Source: Palsa-504 sp963818225
GTDB taxonomy: Bacteria; Actinomycetota; Actinomycetes; Streptosporangiales; Streptosporangiaceae
DNA length: 64,000 nucleotides
Assembly (NCBI GenBank): GCA_963818225.1
Contig: CAWFRO010000010.1
Span: 62,001-126,000, forward strand
Direction of reading: 5' to 3'
Shown: positions 9,242 to 17,467 of the stretch, piece by piece
Layout: the number at the start of each line of letters is the position of its first letter
Position numbering within the stretch: position 1 is the stretch's first letter
The notes under the pieces: generated by a model
The model's input: the letters and a program-made list of their open reading frames with translations, nothing else
Database searches by the model: none
Told to the model about the DNA's origin: nothing
Position numbers and translations under genes: made by a program

Positions 9242-9269
9242 TTGTGAGTCGCGTCATACGTCTTACACT
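9242..9269 (+). promoter_or_regulatory. Candidate sigma70-type promoter for the DUF1707 gene
   Basis: TTGTGA, 16 bases, then TACACT, 28 bases upstream of the TTG start of the downstream gene. The -10 has the conserved TA at the start and T at the end. It sits in one of the less GC-rich patches of the region. This is by inspection only. Confidence 0.4.
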
Positions 9270-9296
9270 CAAGAAAGGCGTCCGCGGGAGGGTCAG

Positions 9297-9803
9297 TTGG
9301 CATACGGTCCAGGTCAGGCATTTCCGCCTCAGCCTCCTGTGCCTGAGGGTGGCGGCATCAACCCCTCCTGGCTAGCGGCGAGCGCGGACCGGGAGCGGGC
9401 CGTGGGCGTGCTCCGGGCCGGTTTCACCGAAGGCCGGCTGACCCAGGACGAGCTCGACGAGCGGGTGGCGCAGGCCTACGCGGCGCGCACCTACGGGCAG
9501 CTGTGGGCGCTGACCGCGGACCTGCCGTTCGGGGCGCTGCCTTACCCTCAGGTCCCGAACGGGACCGGTACCCTGGTCCCGCAGGCTCCCGCGGCAGCCA
9601 GCACCTGGCGTCCGGCCGCCGCGCTGGTCATCACCGCGCTGGTGATCTTCACGCTGGCCGCCCTGATCACCGCGATCATCACCGCGCACACCCAGACGGT
9701 GGTGTACACGCCGTTCCAGCACGTGAACCTGGCCCCGTTCATCCAGCACGCGGGACCGCAGAGCGTGCACCAGGCCGGGCCGTTCAGCTCGGCCGGCGGC
9801 TGA
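9297..9803 (+). CDS. DUF1707 domain membrane protein
   Basis: The protein is 168 residues. A short Pro-rich N-terminus leads into a DUF1707 domain (AASADRERAVGVLRAGFTEG to ALTADLPFGALP). One membrane segment (ALVITALVIFTLAALITAII) and a short extracellular tail follow. It starts with TTG, supported by GGGAGGG six bases upstream. It shares the DUF1707 sequence closely with the gene at 6977, suggesting paralogy. Function is unknown. Confidence 0.78.
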   Translation: MAYGPGQAFPPQPPVPEGGGINPSWLAASADRERAVGVLRAGFTEGRLTQDELDERVAQAYAARTYGQLWALTADLPFGALPYPQVPNGTGTLVPQAPAAASTWRPAAALVITALVIFTLAALITAIITAHTQTVVYTPFQHVNLAPFIQHAGPQSVHQAGPFSSAGG

Positions 9804-10033
9804 ACGGCTACAGGCCGCGCAGACCACGGTTCATCCGGAACCCAGGTGCTTTCGCGGGCTCCCTTCGCGATGCGGAATCCTTTTAATCCCAGCACCCGGT
9901 GATGAAATGCAGGGTGACGGTACGGACCCACCGACCGCAGGAGTACAGCAATTTGCCGCGGCGGGATTACCTTTCACTCCCGGAATATGCTCGCAGCACT
10001 CACCACGGTTCGTTCGGTGAAAAGTTCTTGACC

Positions 10034-11941
10034 TTATCGCGGCTTGCGGTCAGTTAGCTGGGTGGACAGCGCCGCGACGAAGGCCTCCTGCGGGACGTCG
10101 ACCCGGCCGATGGTCTTCATCCGCTTCTTGCCTTCCTTCTGCCGCTCCAGCAGCTTGCGCTTGCGGGTGATGTCACCGCCGTAGCACTTGGCCAGCACGT
10201 CCTTGCGCAGCGCGCGGATGTTCTCCCGGGCGATAATGCGCGCGCCGACGGCCGCCTGGATCGGCACCTCGTACTGCTGGCGCGGGATCAGCTCCTTCAG
10301 CTTGGCCGTCATGGACAGCCCGTATTCGCGGGCCTCGTCGGCGTGCACGATCTGGCTGAACGCGTCCACCGGCTGGCCCTGAAGCAGGATGTCGACCTTG
10401 ACCAGGTCGGCCTGCTGCTCGCCGTCGGGCTCGTAGTCCAGCGACGCGTAGCCGCGGGTCCGGGACTTGAGCTGGTCGAAGAAGTCGAAGATGATCTCCG
10501 CCAGCGGCAGCGTGTAGCGGATCTCCACCCGGTCCGCGGACAGGTAGTCCATGCCGGCCAGGGTGCCGCGCCGGCTCTGGCACAGTTCCATGATCGTCCC
10601 GATGTACTCAGCGGGCGAGATGATCGTGGCGCGCACGACGGGCTCGAAGACCTTGTCCACCTTGCCTGCTTGCGGCACCGCCGGGCCGCCCGGGAAGTCG
10701 CTCGGGTTGGTCACCCGCAGCTCCTTGCCGGTGTCCATGACGACGCGGTAGACGGCGTTCGGCGCGGTGGAGATCAGCGACAGGTCGAACTCACGCTCCA
10801 GCCGCTCGCGGACGATCTCCATGTGCAGCAGGCCGAGGAACCCGCAGCGGAAGCCGAATCCGAGCGCGTCGCTGGTCTCCGGCTCGTACACCAGCGCCGC
10901 ATCGTTCAGCCGGAGCTTGTCCAGTGCGTCGCGCAGGTCCGGGTAGTCGTCGCCGTCCACCGGGTACAGGCCGGAGAACACCATCGGCTTGGGATGGTCG
11001 TAGCCGGCCAGCGGCTTGCTCGCCGGGTGAGCCGCGCTGGTCACGGTGTCGCCGACCCGGGCCTGGCGGACGTCCTTGACCCCGCTGATCAGGTAGCCGA
11101 CCTCGCCGGCGGCCAGGCCCTCGGACGGCTCCGGCTCCGGCGAGATGACGCCCACCTCGAGCGTCTCGTGCGCCGTACCGGTGGACATCATCAGGGACCG
11201 CTCGCGCCTGGTGAGCCTGCCGTCCACGACCCGGACGTAGGTGACCACGCCGCGGTAGGTGTCGTACATCGAGTCGAAGATCAGCGCACGGGCCTCGGCG
11301 TCCGGGTCACCAGCCGGGGCCGGGACGAGACGGACGATCTCGTGCAGCAGGTTCTCGACGCCCTCGCCCGTCTTGGCGCTGACCCGCAGGACCTCGGCCG
11401 GATCGCAGCCGATGATGCCGGCCAGCTCGGCCGCGTAGCGGTCGGGCTGCGCGGCGGGCAGGTCGATCTTGTTCAGCACCGGGATGATCTTCAGGTCGCC
11501 GGCCAGAGCCAGGTACAGGTTGGCCAGCGTCTGCGCCTCGATGCCCTGTGCGGCGTCCACCAGCAGGACCGCCCCCTCGCACGCGGCCAGGCTGCGGGAG
11601 ACCTCATAGGTGAAGTCCACATGGCCCGGGGTGTCGATGAGGTTGAGCACGTACTGCTCGTTGTCGCTGGTCCAGGGCAGCCTGACGGCCTGGCTCTTGA
11701 TCGTGATGCCGCGCTCGCGCTCGATGTCCATCCGGTCCAGGTACTGCGCGCGCATCTGGCGCCCCTCCACCACGCCGGTGAGCTGAAGCATCCGGTCGGC
11801 CAGCGTCGACTTGCCGTGATCGATGTGCGCGATGATGCAGAAGTTCCTGATCACGGCCTGGTCGGTATGACCGGGGGCGGGGCTGGGAGGTGACACGCAG
11901 TTCCGTTTCGGGTGACTCGTCGGGATGTTCCATGATCCCAT
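10034..11941 (-). CDS. lepA: Translation elongation factor 4 (LepA)
   Basis: LepA is a ribosome-associated GTPase that acts during initiation or back-translocation. The GTPase motifs are complete: AHIDHGKST (G1), ERGITIKSQ (G2), DTPGHVDF (G3), NKIDLP (G4) and SAKTG (G5). The LepA-specific C-terminal domain ends KKRMKTIGRVDVPQEAF. From the ATG at 11941 the product is 635 residues, slightly above average because of a variable N-terminal tail. A GTG nearer the G1 motif is an alternative start. It is divergent from rpsT and near holA, as in other actinomycetes. Confidence 0.94.
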   Translation of the reverse strand: MGSWNIPTSHPKRNCVSPPSPAPGHTDQAVIRNFCIIAHIDHGKSTLADRMLQLTGVVEGRQMRAQYLDRMDIERERGITIKSQAVRLPWTSDNEQYVLNLIDTPGHVDFTYEVSRSLAACEGAVLLVDAAQGIEAQTLANLYLALAGDLKIIPVLNKIDLPAAQPDRYAAELAGIIGCDPAEVLRVSAKTGEGVENLLHEIVRLVPAPAGDPDAEARALIFDSMYDTYRGVVTYVRVVDGRLTRRERSLMMSTGTAHETLEVGVISPEPEPSEGLAAGEVGYLISGVKDVRQARVGDTVTSAAHPASKPLAGYDHPKPMVFSGLYPVDGDDYPDLRDALDKLRLNDAALVYEPETSDALGFGFRCGFLGLLHMEIVRERLEREFDLSLISTAPNAVYRVVMDTGKELRVTNPSDFPGGPAVPQAGKVDKVFEPVVRATIISPAEYIGTIMELCQSRRGTLAGMDYLSADRVEIRYTLPLAEIIFDFFDQLKSRTRGYASLDYEPDGEQQADLVKVDILLQGQPVDAFSQIVHADEAREYGLSMTAKLKELIPRQQYEVPIQAAVGARIIARENIRALRKDVLAKCYGGDITRKRKLLERQKEGKKRMKTIGRVDVPQEAFVAALSTQLTDRKPR

Positions 11942-12087
11942 GGCGGGCGCGCTGCCCCCGCCGTCAGCTGCACGAGGGCCTGCGGTTTGAGTGTAGGGCT
12001 TCCCCTCGGATAAGCTTCGTCGTCGCGTCACCACCCGCCGACTTCTGGTCGCGTCACCACCCGCCAACTTCTGAAGGACTCCCACGC

Positions 12088-12357
12088 GTGGCGAACATAA
12101 AATCTCAGATCAAGCGCAACAAGCAGAACGAGAAGGCCCACCAGCGGAACAAGGCTGTCAAGTCATCGCTGCGCACGTCGGTCCGTAAATTCCGCGAGGC
12201 CGCGGACGGCGGGGACGTGGCGGAGGCGGAGACCGCGCTGCGGGCCGCCTGCCGGCAGCTGGACAAGGCCGCGAGCAAGGGCGTCATCCACAAGAACCAG
12301 GCCGCGAACCGCAAGTCGGCAATCGCCAAGCGTTACATCGAGCTCCAGCAGGCTTAG
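12088..12357 (+). CDS. rpsT: 30S ribosomal protein S20
   Basis: S20 binds the 5' domain of 16S rRNA in the 30S subunit. The 89-residue product begins ANIKSQIKRNKQNEKAHQRN after the GTG and ends IHKNQAANRKSAIAKRY, both diagnostic. It is strongly basic, as expected. GAAGGA lies about ten bases upstream of the start. It is read opposite to lepA and holA, an arrangement common in actinomycetes. A GC-rich hairpin follows the stop. Confidence 0.96.
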   Translation: MANIKSQIKRNKQNEKAHQRNKAVKSSLRTSVRKFREAADGGDVAEAETALRAACRQLDKAASKGVIHKNQAANRKSAIAKRYIELQQA

Positions 12358-12371
12358 CGCTCTTCCCCGGG

Positions 12372-12392
12372 CCGGGCCTGCTCCTGGCCCGG
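12372..12392 (+). terminator. GC-rich hairpin after rpsT, candidate terminator
   Basis: CCGGGCC, seven-base loop, GGCCCGG, starting 15 bases after the rpsT stop. There is no T-tract, which is common for actinobacterial terminators. It also lies 29 bases beyond the convergent ATPase gene's stop and could end both transcripts. Confidence 0.45.
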
Positions 12393-12420
12393 GCCGTGCC
12401 GCTGGCCCGAGTACCGCGAT

Positions 12421-12864
12421 TCAGCATTGCAGCGCGTCGAGTTCAGCCCAGACGGCCTTGCCCCGGGGAGTCTGGCGCACGCCCCAGCTGGTGGTCAGGG
12501 CCGCCACCAGGATGAGCCCGAAACCCGACTCGTCGCAATCGTCCAAGCTGCGCAGCTGCGGCCAGCGCGGGTCAGCATCCAGGACCTCAACGTGCAGGCA
12601 GGTGCCCGCGCTGGTCAGCTCGAGCGTTATCGTCCCGGTTTTCCCGGCGTGCCGCACGGCGTTGGTGACCAGCTCGGAAACGATCAGGACCGCGGGCTCG
12701 GCCAGATCTTCGAGCTGCCAGCCGGCCAGCGCGTCACGAGCGGCCTGCCGCGCCAGCCGCACCGCCTGCGCGGCGGCCGGCAGCGTCAGCCGCACCGGGC
12801 CCGGGGATCCCCAGGCCCTGCTGGGGTACTCCTGATCGCCGCGGAACTCACCATGATCAGCCAT
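12421..12864 (-). CDS. ATP-binding regulatory protein (RsbW/SpoIIAB-like HATPase)
   Basis: This is a GHKL ATPase of the anti-sigma-factor kinase type. The N box is visible as VLIVSELVTNAVRHAG, and the later DECDESGFGLILVAALTTSWG-like region holds the G2 motif (SGFGL). Such proteins in actinomycetes regulate SigB/SigF-type sigma factors or act as phosphatase partners. No sigma factor or antagonist gene is adjacent, so the partner is unknown. I place the start at the second of two tandem ATGs (12864 rather than 12867) because GAGG then has better spacing. A pair of palindromes lies in the upstream gap. Confidence 0.8.
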   Translation of the reverse strand: MADHGEFRGDQEYPSRAWGSPGPVRLTLPAAAQAVRLARQAARDALAGWQLEDLAEPAVLIVSELVTNAVRHAGKTGTITLELTSAGTCLHVEVLDADPRWPQLRSLDDCDESGFGLILVAALTTSWGVRQTPRGKAVWAELDALQC

Positions 12865-13092
12865 CATCGCCTCAAGCCTCAACCTCGTCGTCCGCCGCCC
12901 CCGGGCACTGCTGCTCACTGCGCTGCGACAGCGGGTATCCGGTGCCTCTCGGCTGCGGGGTACCACGCTTCGGGCGGCGTCCAGGGGCGGTTCATGGCGC
13001 GCCTCCCCGTGCTCTTTACTACTGACGAGTATCGGGCGCGCGGCTCATCTTCAGCCGAAGGGAAGCTGAATACCAACTGCTTGAAATTTGGT

Positions 13093-13126
13093 GGTCAGCT
13101 GACCTTTTTCTGGGTGTCAGCTGACC
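13093..13126. promoter_or_regulatory. Two palindromic sites 22 bp apart, candidate operator
   Basis: GGTCAGCTGACC (13093-13104) is a perfect 12-bp palindrome. TGTCAGCTGACC (13115-13126) repeats it with one change. The centres are 22 bp apart, two helical turns, as for cooperative binding of a dimeric regulator. The site lies between holA and the ATPase gene, 229 bp upstream of the latter's start. Confidence 0.5.
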
Positions 13127-13158
13127 GGCACCTCTGACGGTGTCGCCAGGCGGCAGCC

Positions 13159-14151
13159 TTATGCGCCGCCATCCGCGCCGACCCGCGCCCCGACGATCCG
13201 TCGTACGGCCCGTTCCAGCGCATACTCCGCGCTGCTCGTCTCGCCCTTGACCTGCGCGTCGGCTTCGGCCACGGCGTGCAGCGCGCGGCCGATACCGGCT
13301 GGCGTCCAGCCGCGCAGCTGCTGCCGCACCCGGTCGATCTTCCACGGCGGGGCGCCCACCTCAGCCGCGAGGGCTGCGGCGTTCTGGCCGCGGCGAGCGG
13401 TACCGACCCGGCCGAGCAGCCGGACGCCCTGAGCGAGCGCGCTGCAGATCAGCACCGGCGAGACGCCGGTGGCCAGCGCCCAGCGCAGCTGCTCGAGGGC
13501 CTGGGCCAGATGCCCCTCCACCGCGTGGTCGGCCACGCTGAAACCAGTCGCCTCGGCGCGGCCCCGGTAGTAGGTGGCCACCACGGCCTCATCGATCTGG
13601 TCGGCGTCGGCGGCGAGCTGCTCGCAGGCGGCCGCGAGCTCACGCAGGTCCGAGCCGACGGCGTCCACCAAGGCGCGGGCGGCGGCATCGTCGGCGCGCT
13701 GGCCCGCCCGGCGGAACTCGCCGCGGACGAAGTCCAGCCGCTCGGCGAACCTGGTGACCTTCGGGCACTCGATCACCCGCGCCCCGGACGCCCGCACGCC
13801 GGCCATCAGGTCCTTGCCCTTGGCGCCGCCCGCGTGGGTCATGATCAGGGCCGCATCCGGCGCCGGGCTGGCCGCGTACCGGGCCAGCTCGGCGGCGACA
13901 TCCTTGGACGCGTTCTGCGCGGCCCTGATCACCACCACGCAGCCGCCGCCGAACAGCGACGGCGAGGTGAGCGAGTCCAGTTCGCCGGGGCTGAGGGCGG
14001 CCGCGTCGAGGTCATGGACGTCCCCGGCCTGGCCGGCGTCCCGGCGGGCGGTGATCAGGTCGCGGACGGCGCGGTCGATGAGGAACTCCTCCTCGCCAAC
14101 CACGATCGTGACCGGAGCGTCTGCTCGGGATGCCGCGGTGCGCGCTGCCAT
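13159..14151 (-). CDS. holA: DNA polymerase III subunit delta (HolA)
   Basis: HolA is the delta subunit of the clamp loader that opens the beta sliding clamp. The N-terminal part (VTIVVGEEEFLIDRAVRDLI) and the clamp-contacting LTSPSLFGGGCVVVIR are typical. The middle LRELAAACEQLA and C-terminal WKIDRVRQQLRGW region complete the family pattern. Length from the ATG at 14151 is 330 residues, normal. The open frame extends 75 codons further upstream into non-conserved sequence, which I exclude. It lies beside rpsT and lepA, the conserved neighbourhood. Confidence 0.9.
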   Translation of the reverse strand: MAARTAASRADAPVTIVVGEEEFLIDRAVRDLITARRDAGQAGDVHDLDAAALSPGELDSLTSPSLFGGGCVVVIRAAQNASKDVAAELARYAASPAPDAALIMTHAGGAKGKDLMAGVRASGARVIECPKVTRFAERLDFVRGEFRRAGQRADDAAARALVDAVGSDLRELAAACEQLAADADQIDEAVVATYYRGRAEATGFSVADHAVEGHLAQALEQLRWALATGVSPVLICSALAQGVRLLGRVGTARRGQNAAALAAEVGAPPWKIDRVRQQLRGWTPAGIGRALHAVAEADAQVKGETSSAEYALERAVRRIVGARVGADGGA

Positions 14152-14233
14152 GACCGCAGCATGCCACGCCGCTGGCCGGGCTGGAGAATCGGGCCGCGGG
14201 CGCGGCGCCGGACCGAGCGGCCTGCGCGGTGAC

Positions 14234-15445
14234 TCAGGCGGCGACGGGCTGGCCGCCGAGCCAGACGCGGCGGGGCTGCAGGTCGAACGACCAGACAAAC
14301 GCGCCCTCGTGATCGGCATCCCACAGCACCATGTCGGCGAGGCCGCCGCGCACCATCGCACCCCGGCCGGGGGCACGCAGCGCGTGCGCGCCGCCGATCG
14401 TGGCGGCCCGCAGCGCCTCCTCGACGCTCATCCCGAAGTAGGACACGGCCAGCGAGATCACCAGCGCCATGGAGGTAACGCCGTTGCGGCCCGGGGTGTG
14501 ACCCGAGGCCAGCGCGACCGTCACGCCCTGGTCGAGCAGCGAGCGGACCGGCGGCCGGGCGCGGGCCTGCAGGGCGGAAGCCGGGCACACCACCGCGGCG
14601 ACGCCCGCCCCGGCCAGCGCGGCGACGTCCTCCTCAGTGGCCTCGTGCAGCATGTCGGCGGACGCGCAGCCGAGCTCGGCGGCCAGCAGGGCCGCGCCGG
14701 TGCGCGAGTCCCCGCAGGCGTGCATGCGCGGCAGCAGGCCCGAACGGCGGCCCGCGCTGAGGATCCAGCGCGCCTCATCCTCGGAGAACCCGTCCTTCTC
14801 GCAGTACACGTCCACGCTGTCCGCGCCGACCGCGGAGGCATCCGCGCACCAGGAGCTCACCGCGTCGATGTAGTCCGTGCGGCGCCCGAAGTACTCCGGC
14901 GGCACCGCGTGCGCGGCCAGGAACGTGATGTGCACTCGCGGCATGCCGGGCTCGCCCTCGAGCCCGCGCAGCATGCGGACGTCGGCCAGCTCGCCGTCCC
15001 TGGTCAGGTGATAGCCGGTCTTGGCCTCGATGGTGGTGGTCCCGGACCGCAGCCAGTGGGCCATCCGCTCCCGCACCCCGTTGCACAAGGTCCACGGGTC
15101 GGTGCCCCGGGTGACGGTCACGGTGGAGGACACCCCGCCGCCCGCCTGGTTGATCTCCGCGGTCGACGAGCCGTTGGACCGCATGGCGAGCTCGGCCCAG
15201 CGGTTACCCGCATACACCGGGTGGGTATGGGCGTCGATCAGCCCGGGCGTGACCAGGCCGCCGCCCAGGTTCTCCACGTGATCCACGTCCACGATGTCAT
15301 CGATGACCCCGGGGATGCGCTGGGGCAGCTCGGCGGCAGGGCCGACCCAGGCGATCCGCTCGTCGCTGGTCACCACGGCGGCGTTGGACACGATTTCCGA
15401 TCCGGTCCACAGGCGGCCGATATTGGTCAGCAGGCGTACCGTCAA
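14234..15445 (-). CDS. hutI: Imidazolonepropionase-like amidohydrolase (HutI family), key Asp possibly replaced
   Basis: HutI opens imidazolone-5-propionate to N-formimino-glutamate in histidine degradation. Visible motifs are the metal-binding DAHTHPVYAGNR, the ITFLAAHAVPPEY histidine, RMHACGDSR, and HEATEEDVAAL. Length of 403 residues is normal. At the usual ALxTDxNPG-type motif, which carries the catalytic Asp, this protein reads ALASGHTPG, so Gly stands where Asp is expected. That could be a base error (GAC/GAT to GGT), an inactive enzyme or a different amidohydrolase activity. No other hut gene is in the window. The symbol is therefore tentative. Confidence 0.72.
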   Translation of the reverse strand: MTVRLLTNIGRLWTGSEIVSNAAVVTSDERIAWVGPAAELPQRIPGVIDDIVDVDHVENLGGGLVTPGLIDAHTHPVYAGNRWAELAMRSNGSSTAEINQAGGGVSSTVTVTRGTDPWTLCNGVRERMAHWLRSGTTTIEAKTGYHLTRDGELADVRMLRGLEGEPGMPRVHITFLAAHAVPPEYFGRRTDYIDAVSSWCADASAVGADSVDVYCEKDGFSEDEARWILSAGRRSGLLPRMHACGDSRTGAALLAAELGCASADMLHEATEEDVAALAGAGVAAVVCPASALQARARPPVRSLLDQGVTVALASGHTPGRNGVTSMALVISLAVSYFGMSVEEALRAATIGGAHALRAPGRGAMVRGGLADMVLWDADHEGAFVWSFDLQPRRVWLGGQPVAA

Positions 15446-15775
15446 CGGCGATCCCCCCCGGGACCGGTGATCTCACGCATCATGACCGACCACCTGCCAT
15501 GCCTAGCGCACGCTGAATGCTCTTGGACAGTGGACGAGGTTCGCTCGCGCAACCCGCAGACGGTCATCACCGTCATGCGGGCGCGATCGCCAACATATCG
15601 ATTTTGATACGCTATTGCACCGCTGCCCCGCAGACAAGCCCCCGCGCGAAATGCACATGCAAACGGCGGCCGCGGATTAAGCCCGCCTTAGCGGCTGAGA
15701 AATACGGGCGCCCTGACGGTAATCACGTTGCGGTGCAGACGTAATCGTGTGCCAGGCAGAGCCATGGCTTGGTGG
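15446..15775. other. Intergenic region upstream of the hutI-like gene
   Basis: This 330-bp gap contains a patch less GC-rich than the surroundings around 15590-15620 (ACATATCGATTTTGATACGC). It should hold the promoter of the hutI-like gene and the end of hflX. I see no conserved coding frame, strong hairpin or RNA gene. Confidence 0.5.
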
Positions 15776-17194
15776 CTATGGTGTCGCGGCGGGCGCCAGC
15801 GCGGCCGCTTCCAGCTGCGCGGCCAGGGCCGCAGGGACCCGGGCTTCCAGCAGCGTGCCGTCATCGCGGTGCTCGGTGCGCAGCACCTCGCCGTCGGCGT
15901 GGGCCCGCGCGACCAGGTCACCGCGGCCGTACGGCACGATCACCCGGACCTCGGCGTCCAGCCGCGGCAGCGCCGCCTCAATCGCGTCGCGCAGGGCAGG
16001 CAGGCCCGTGCCCGTTTTGGCCGAGACGCTGATGCTGGCCGGTTCGCGGGCCCGCAGCGCATGCAGCACGACCGGGTCGGCGGCGTCGATCTTGTTGACC
16101 ACGATGAGCTCAGGCACGTGGCTCGCGCCGATTTCGGCCAGCACGCCGCGGACCGCGGCGATCTGCGCTTCGGGCTCCGGGTCCGAGCCGTCGACCACGT
16201 GGACGATGAGGTCCGCCTCGGCGCTTTCCTCGAGCGTCGAGCGGAAGGCCTCGACCAGCTGGTGCGGCAGGTGGCGGACGAACCCAACCGTGTCGGTCAG
16301 GGTGAAGGCGCGGCCGGACGGCGTCACCGCCCGCCGCACGGCGGGGTCGAGGGTGGCGAACAGCGCGTCCTCGACCAGGACCCCGGCGCCGGTCAGCGCG
16401 TTGAGCAGGCTCGACTTGCCCGCGTTGGTATAGCCGGCGATGACCACCGACGGCACCTCACGGCGGCGCCTGCGGCCACGCTGGACCTTCCGCCCGGTCT
16501 GCATCCCGGAGATGTCCTTCTTCAGCCGGGCGATCCGGGTCCGCAGCCGCCGCCGGTCGGTCTCCAGCTTGGTCTCGCCCGGGCCACGGGTCCCGATCCC
16601 GCCGCCGCCGGCCACCCGGCCACCTGCCTGCCGGGACAGCGACTCGCCCCAGCCGCGCAGCCGGGGCAGCATGTACTGCAGCTGGGCCAGCTCGACCTGC
16701 GCCTTGCCCTCGCGGCTGCGGGCGTGCTGCGCGAAGATGTCCAGGATCAGGGCGGTCCGGTCGACGACCTTGACCTTGACCACGCCTTCCAGCGACCGCA
16801 GCTGGCTGGGGCTGAGCTCGCCATCGCAGATGACGGTGTCGGCCTCTGCCGCGGCCACGATGCCCGCGAGCTCGTGGGCCTTGCCGGAGCCGACGTAGGT
16901 CGCGGCGTCGATCCTGCTGCGCCGCTGGATCAGGCCGTCGAGTACTTCGGAGCCCGCCGTCTCGGCCAGCCGGTTCAGCTCCCGCAGCGAGTTCTCGGCG
17001 CTGCTCAGGCTGCCTTCGGTCCACACCCCGATCAGTACGACGCGCTCGAGCCGCAGCGCACGGTACTCGACCTCGCTGACGTCCTGGAGCTCGGTGGACA
17101 GCCCGGCCACCCGGCGCAGCGCGTGCCGGTCTTCCAGGTCCATGTCCCCGGGCAGATCTGGCGTGTCCGGCTGCTCGCTAAAGACGGTGCTCAT
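15776..17194 (-). CDS. hflX: Ribosome-associated GTPase HflX
   Basis: HflX splits stalled or hibernating 70S ribosomes. The family-specific linker GGGGIGTRGPGETKLETDRR is present. GTPase motifs are GYTNAGKSSLLN (G1), DTVGFVRHLPHQ (G3), VVNKIDAADP (G4) and SVSAKTG (G5). I start at the ATG at 17194 (STVFSEQPDTPD) because GGAGGA lies just upstream; the frame is open 14 codons further. Length is 472 residues, normal for the phylum. In many actinomycetes hflX lies close to miaA and dapF; here miaA is 38 kb away. Confidence 0.94.
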   Translation of the reverse strand: MSTVFSEQPDTPDLPGDMDLEDRHALRRVAGLSTELQDVSEVEYRALRLERVVLIGVWTEGSLSSAENSLRELNRLAETAGSEVLDGLIQRRSRIDAATYVGSGKAHELAGIVAAAEADTVICDGELSPSQLRSLEGVVKVKVVDRTALILDIFAQHARSREGKAQVELAQLQYMLPRLRGWGESLSRQAGGRVAGGGGIGTRGPGETKLETDRRRLRTRIARLKKDISGMQTGRKVQRGRRRRREVPSVVIAGYTNAGKSSLLNALTGAGVLVEDALFATLDPAVRRAVTPSGRAFTLTDTVGFVRHLPHQLVEAFRSTLEESAEADLIVHVVDGSDPEPEAQIAAVRGVLAEIGASHVPELIVVNKIDAADPVVLHALRAREPASISVSAKTGTGLPALRDAIEAALPRLDAEVRVIVPYGRGDLVARAHADGEVLRTEHRDDGTLLEARVPAALAAQLEAAALAPAATP

Positions 17195-17467
17195 TGTCCT
17201 CCGACATATCTGGTCCGCTCGTCCCGATGGTGCCACGGGACGCGCGGGATTTCATTTCATTAACGCTGGGGCCGGCTCGATATCTGCCCGGCCGTTCGGC
17301 TCGGGCCGCAGTATTGGCTCCGAACGGGCGGTGGCGCGTGCCACCGGTAAATCTCGGGTGAGCCGCGGATGGCCAGCTGCCGGAGCACGGCCCGGGTGGG
17401 CGAGCCGGGTGCTGCGCAGCAGACGATCAGGGGGGTTGAGGGGCAAAATGTGGGACAATCACGCCTG

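Noticed and set aside
13574..15607. 677-codon plus-strand open frame across holA and hutI
   Set aside because: Both genes are clearly encoded on the minus strand; this frame spans two unrelated genes and has no motif.
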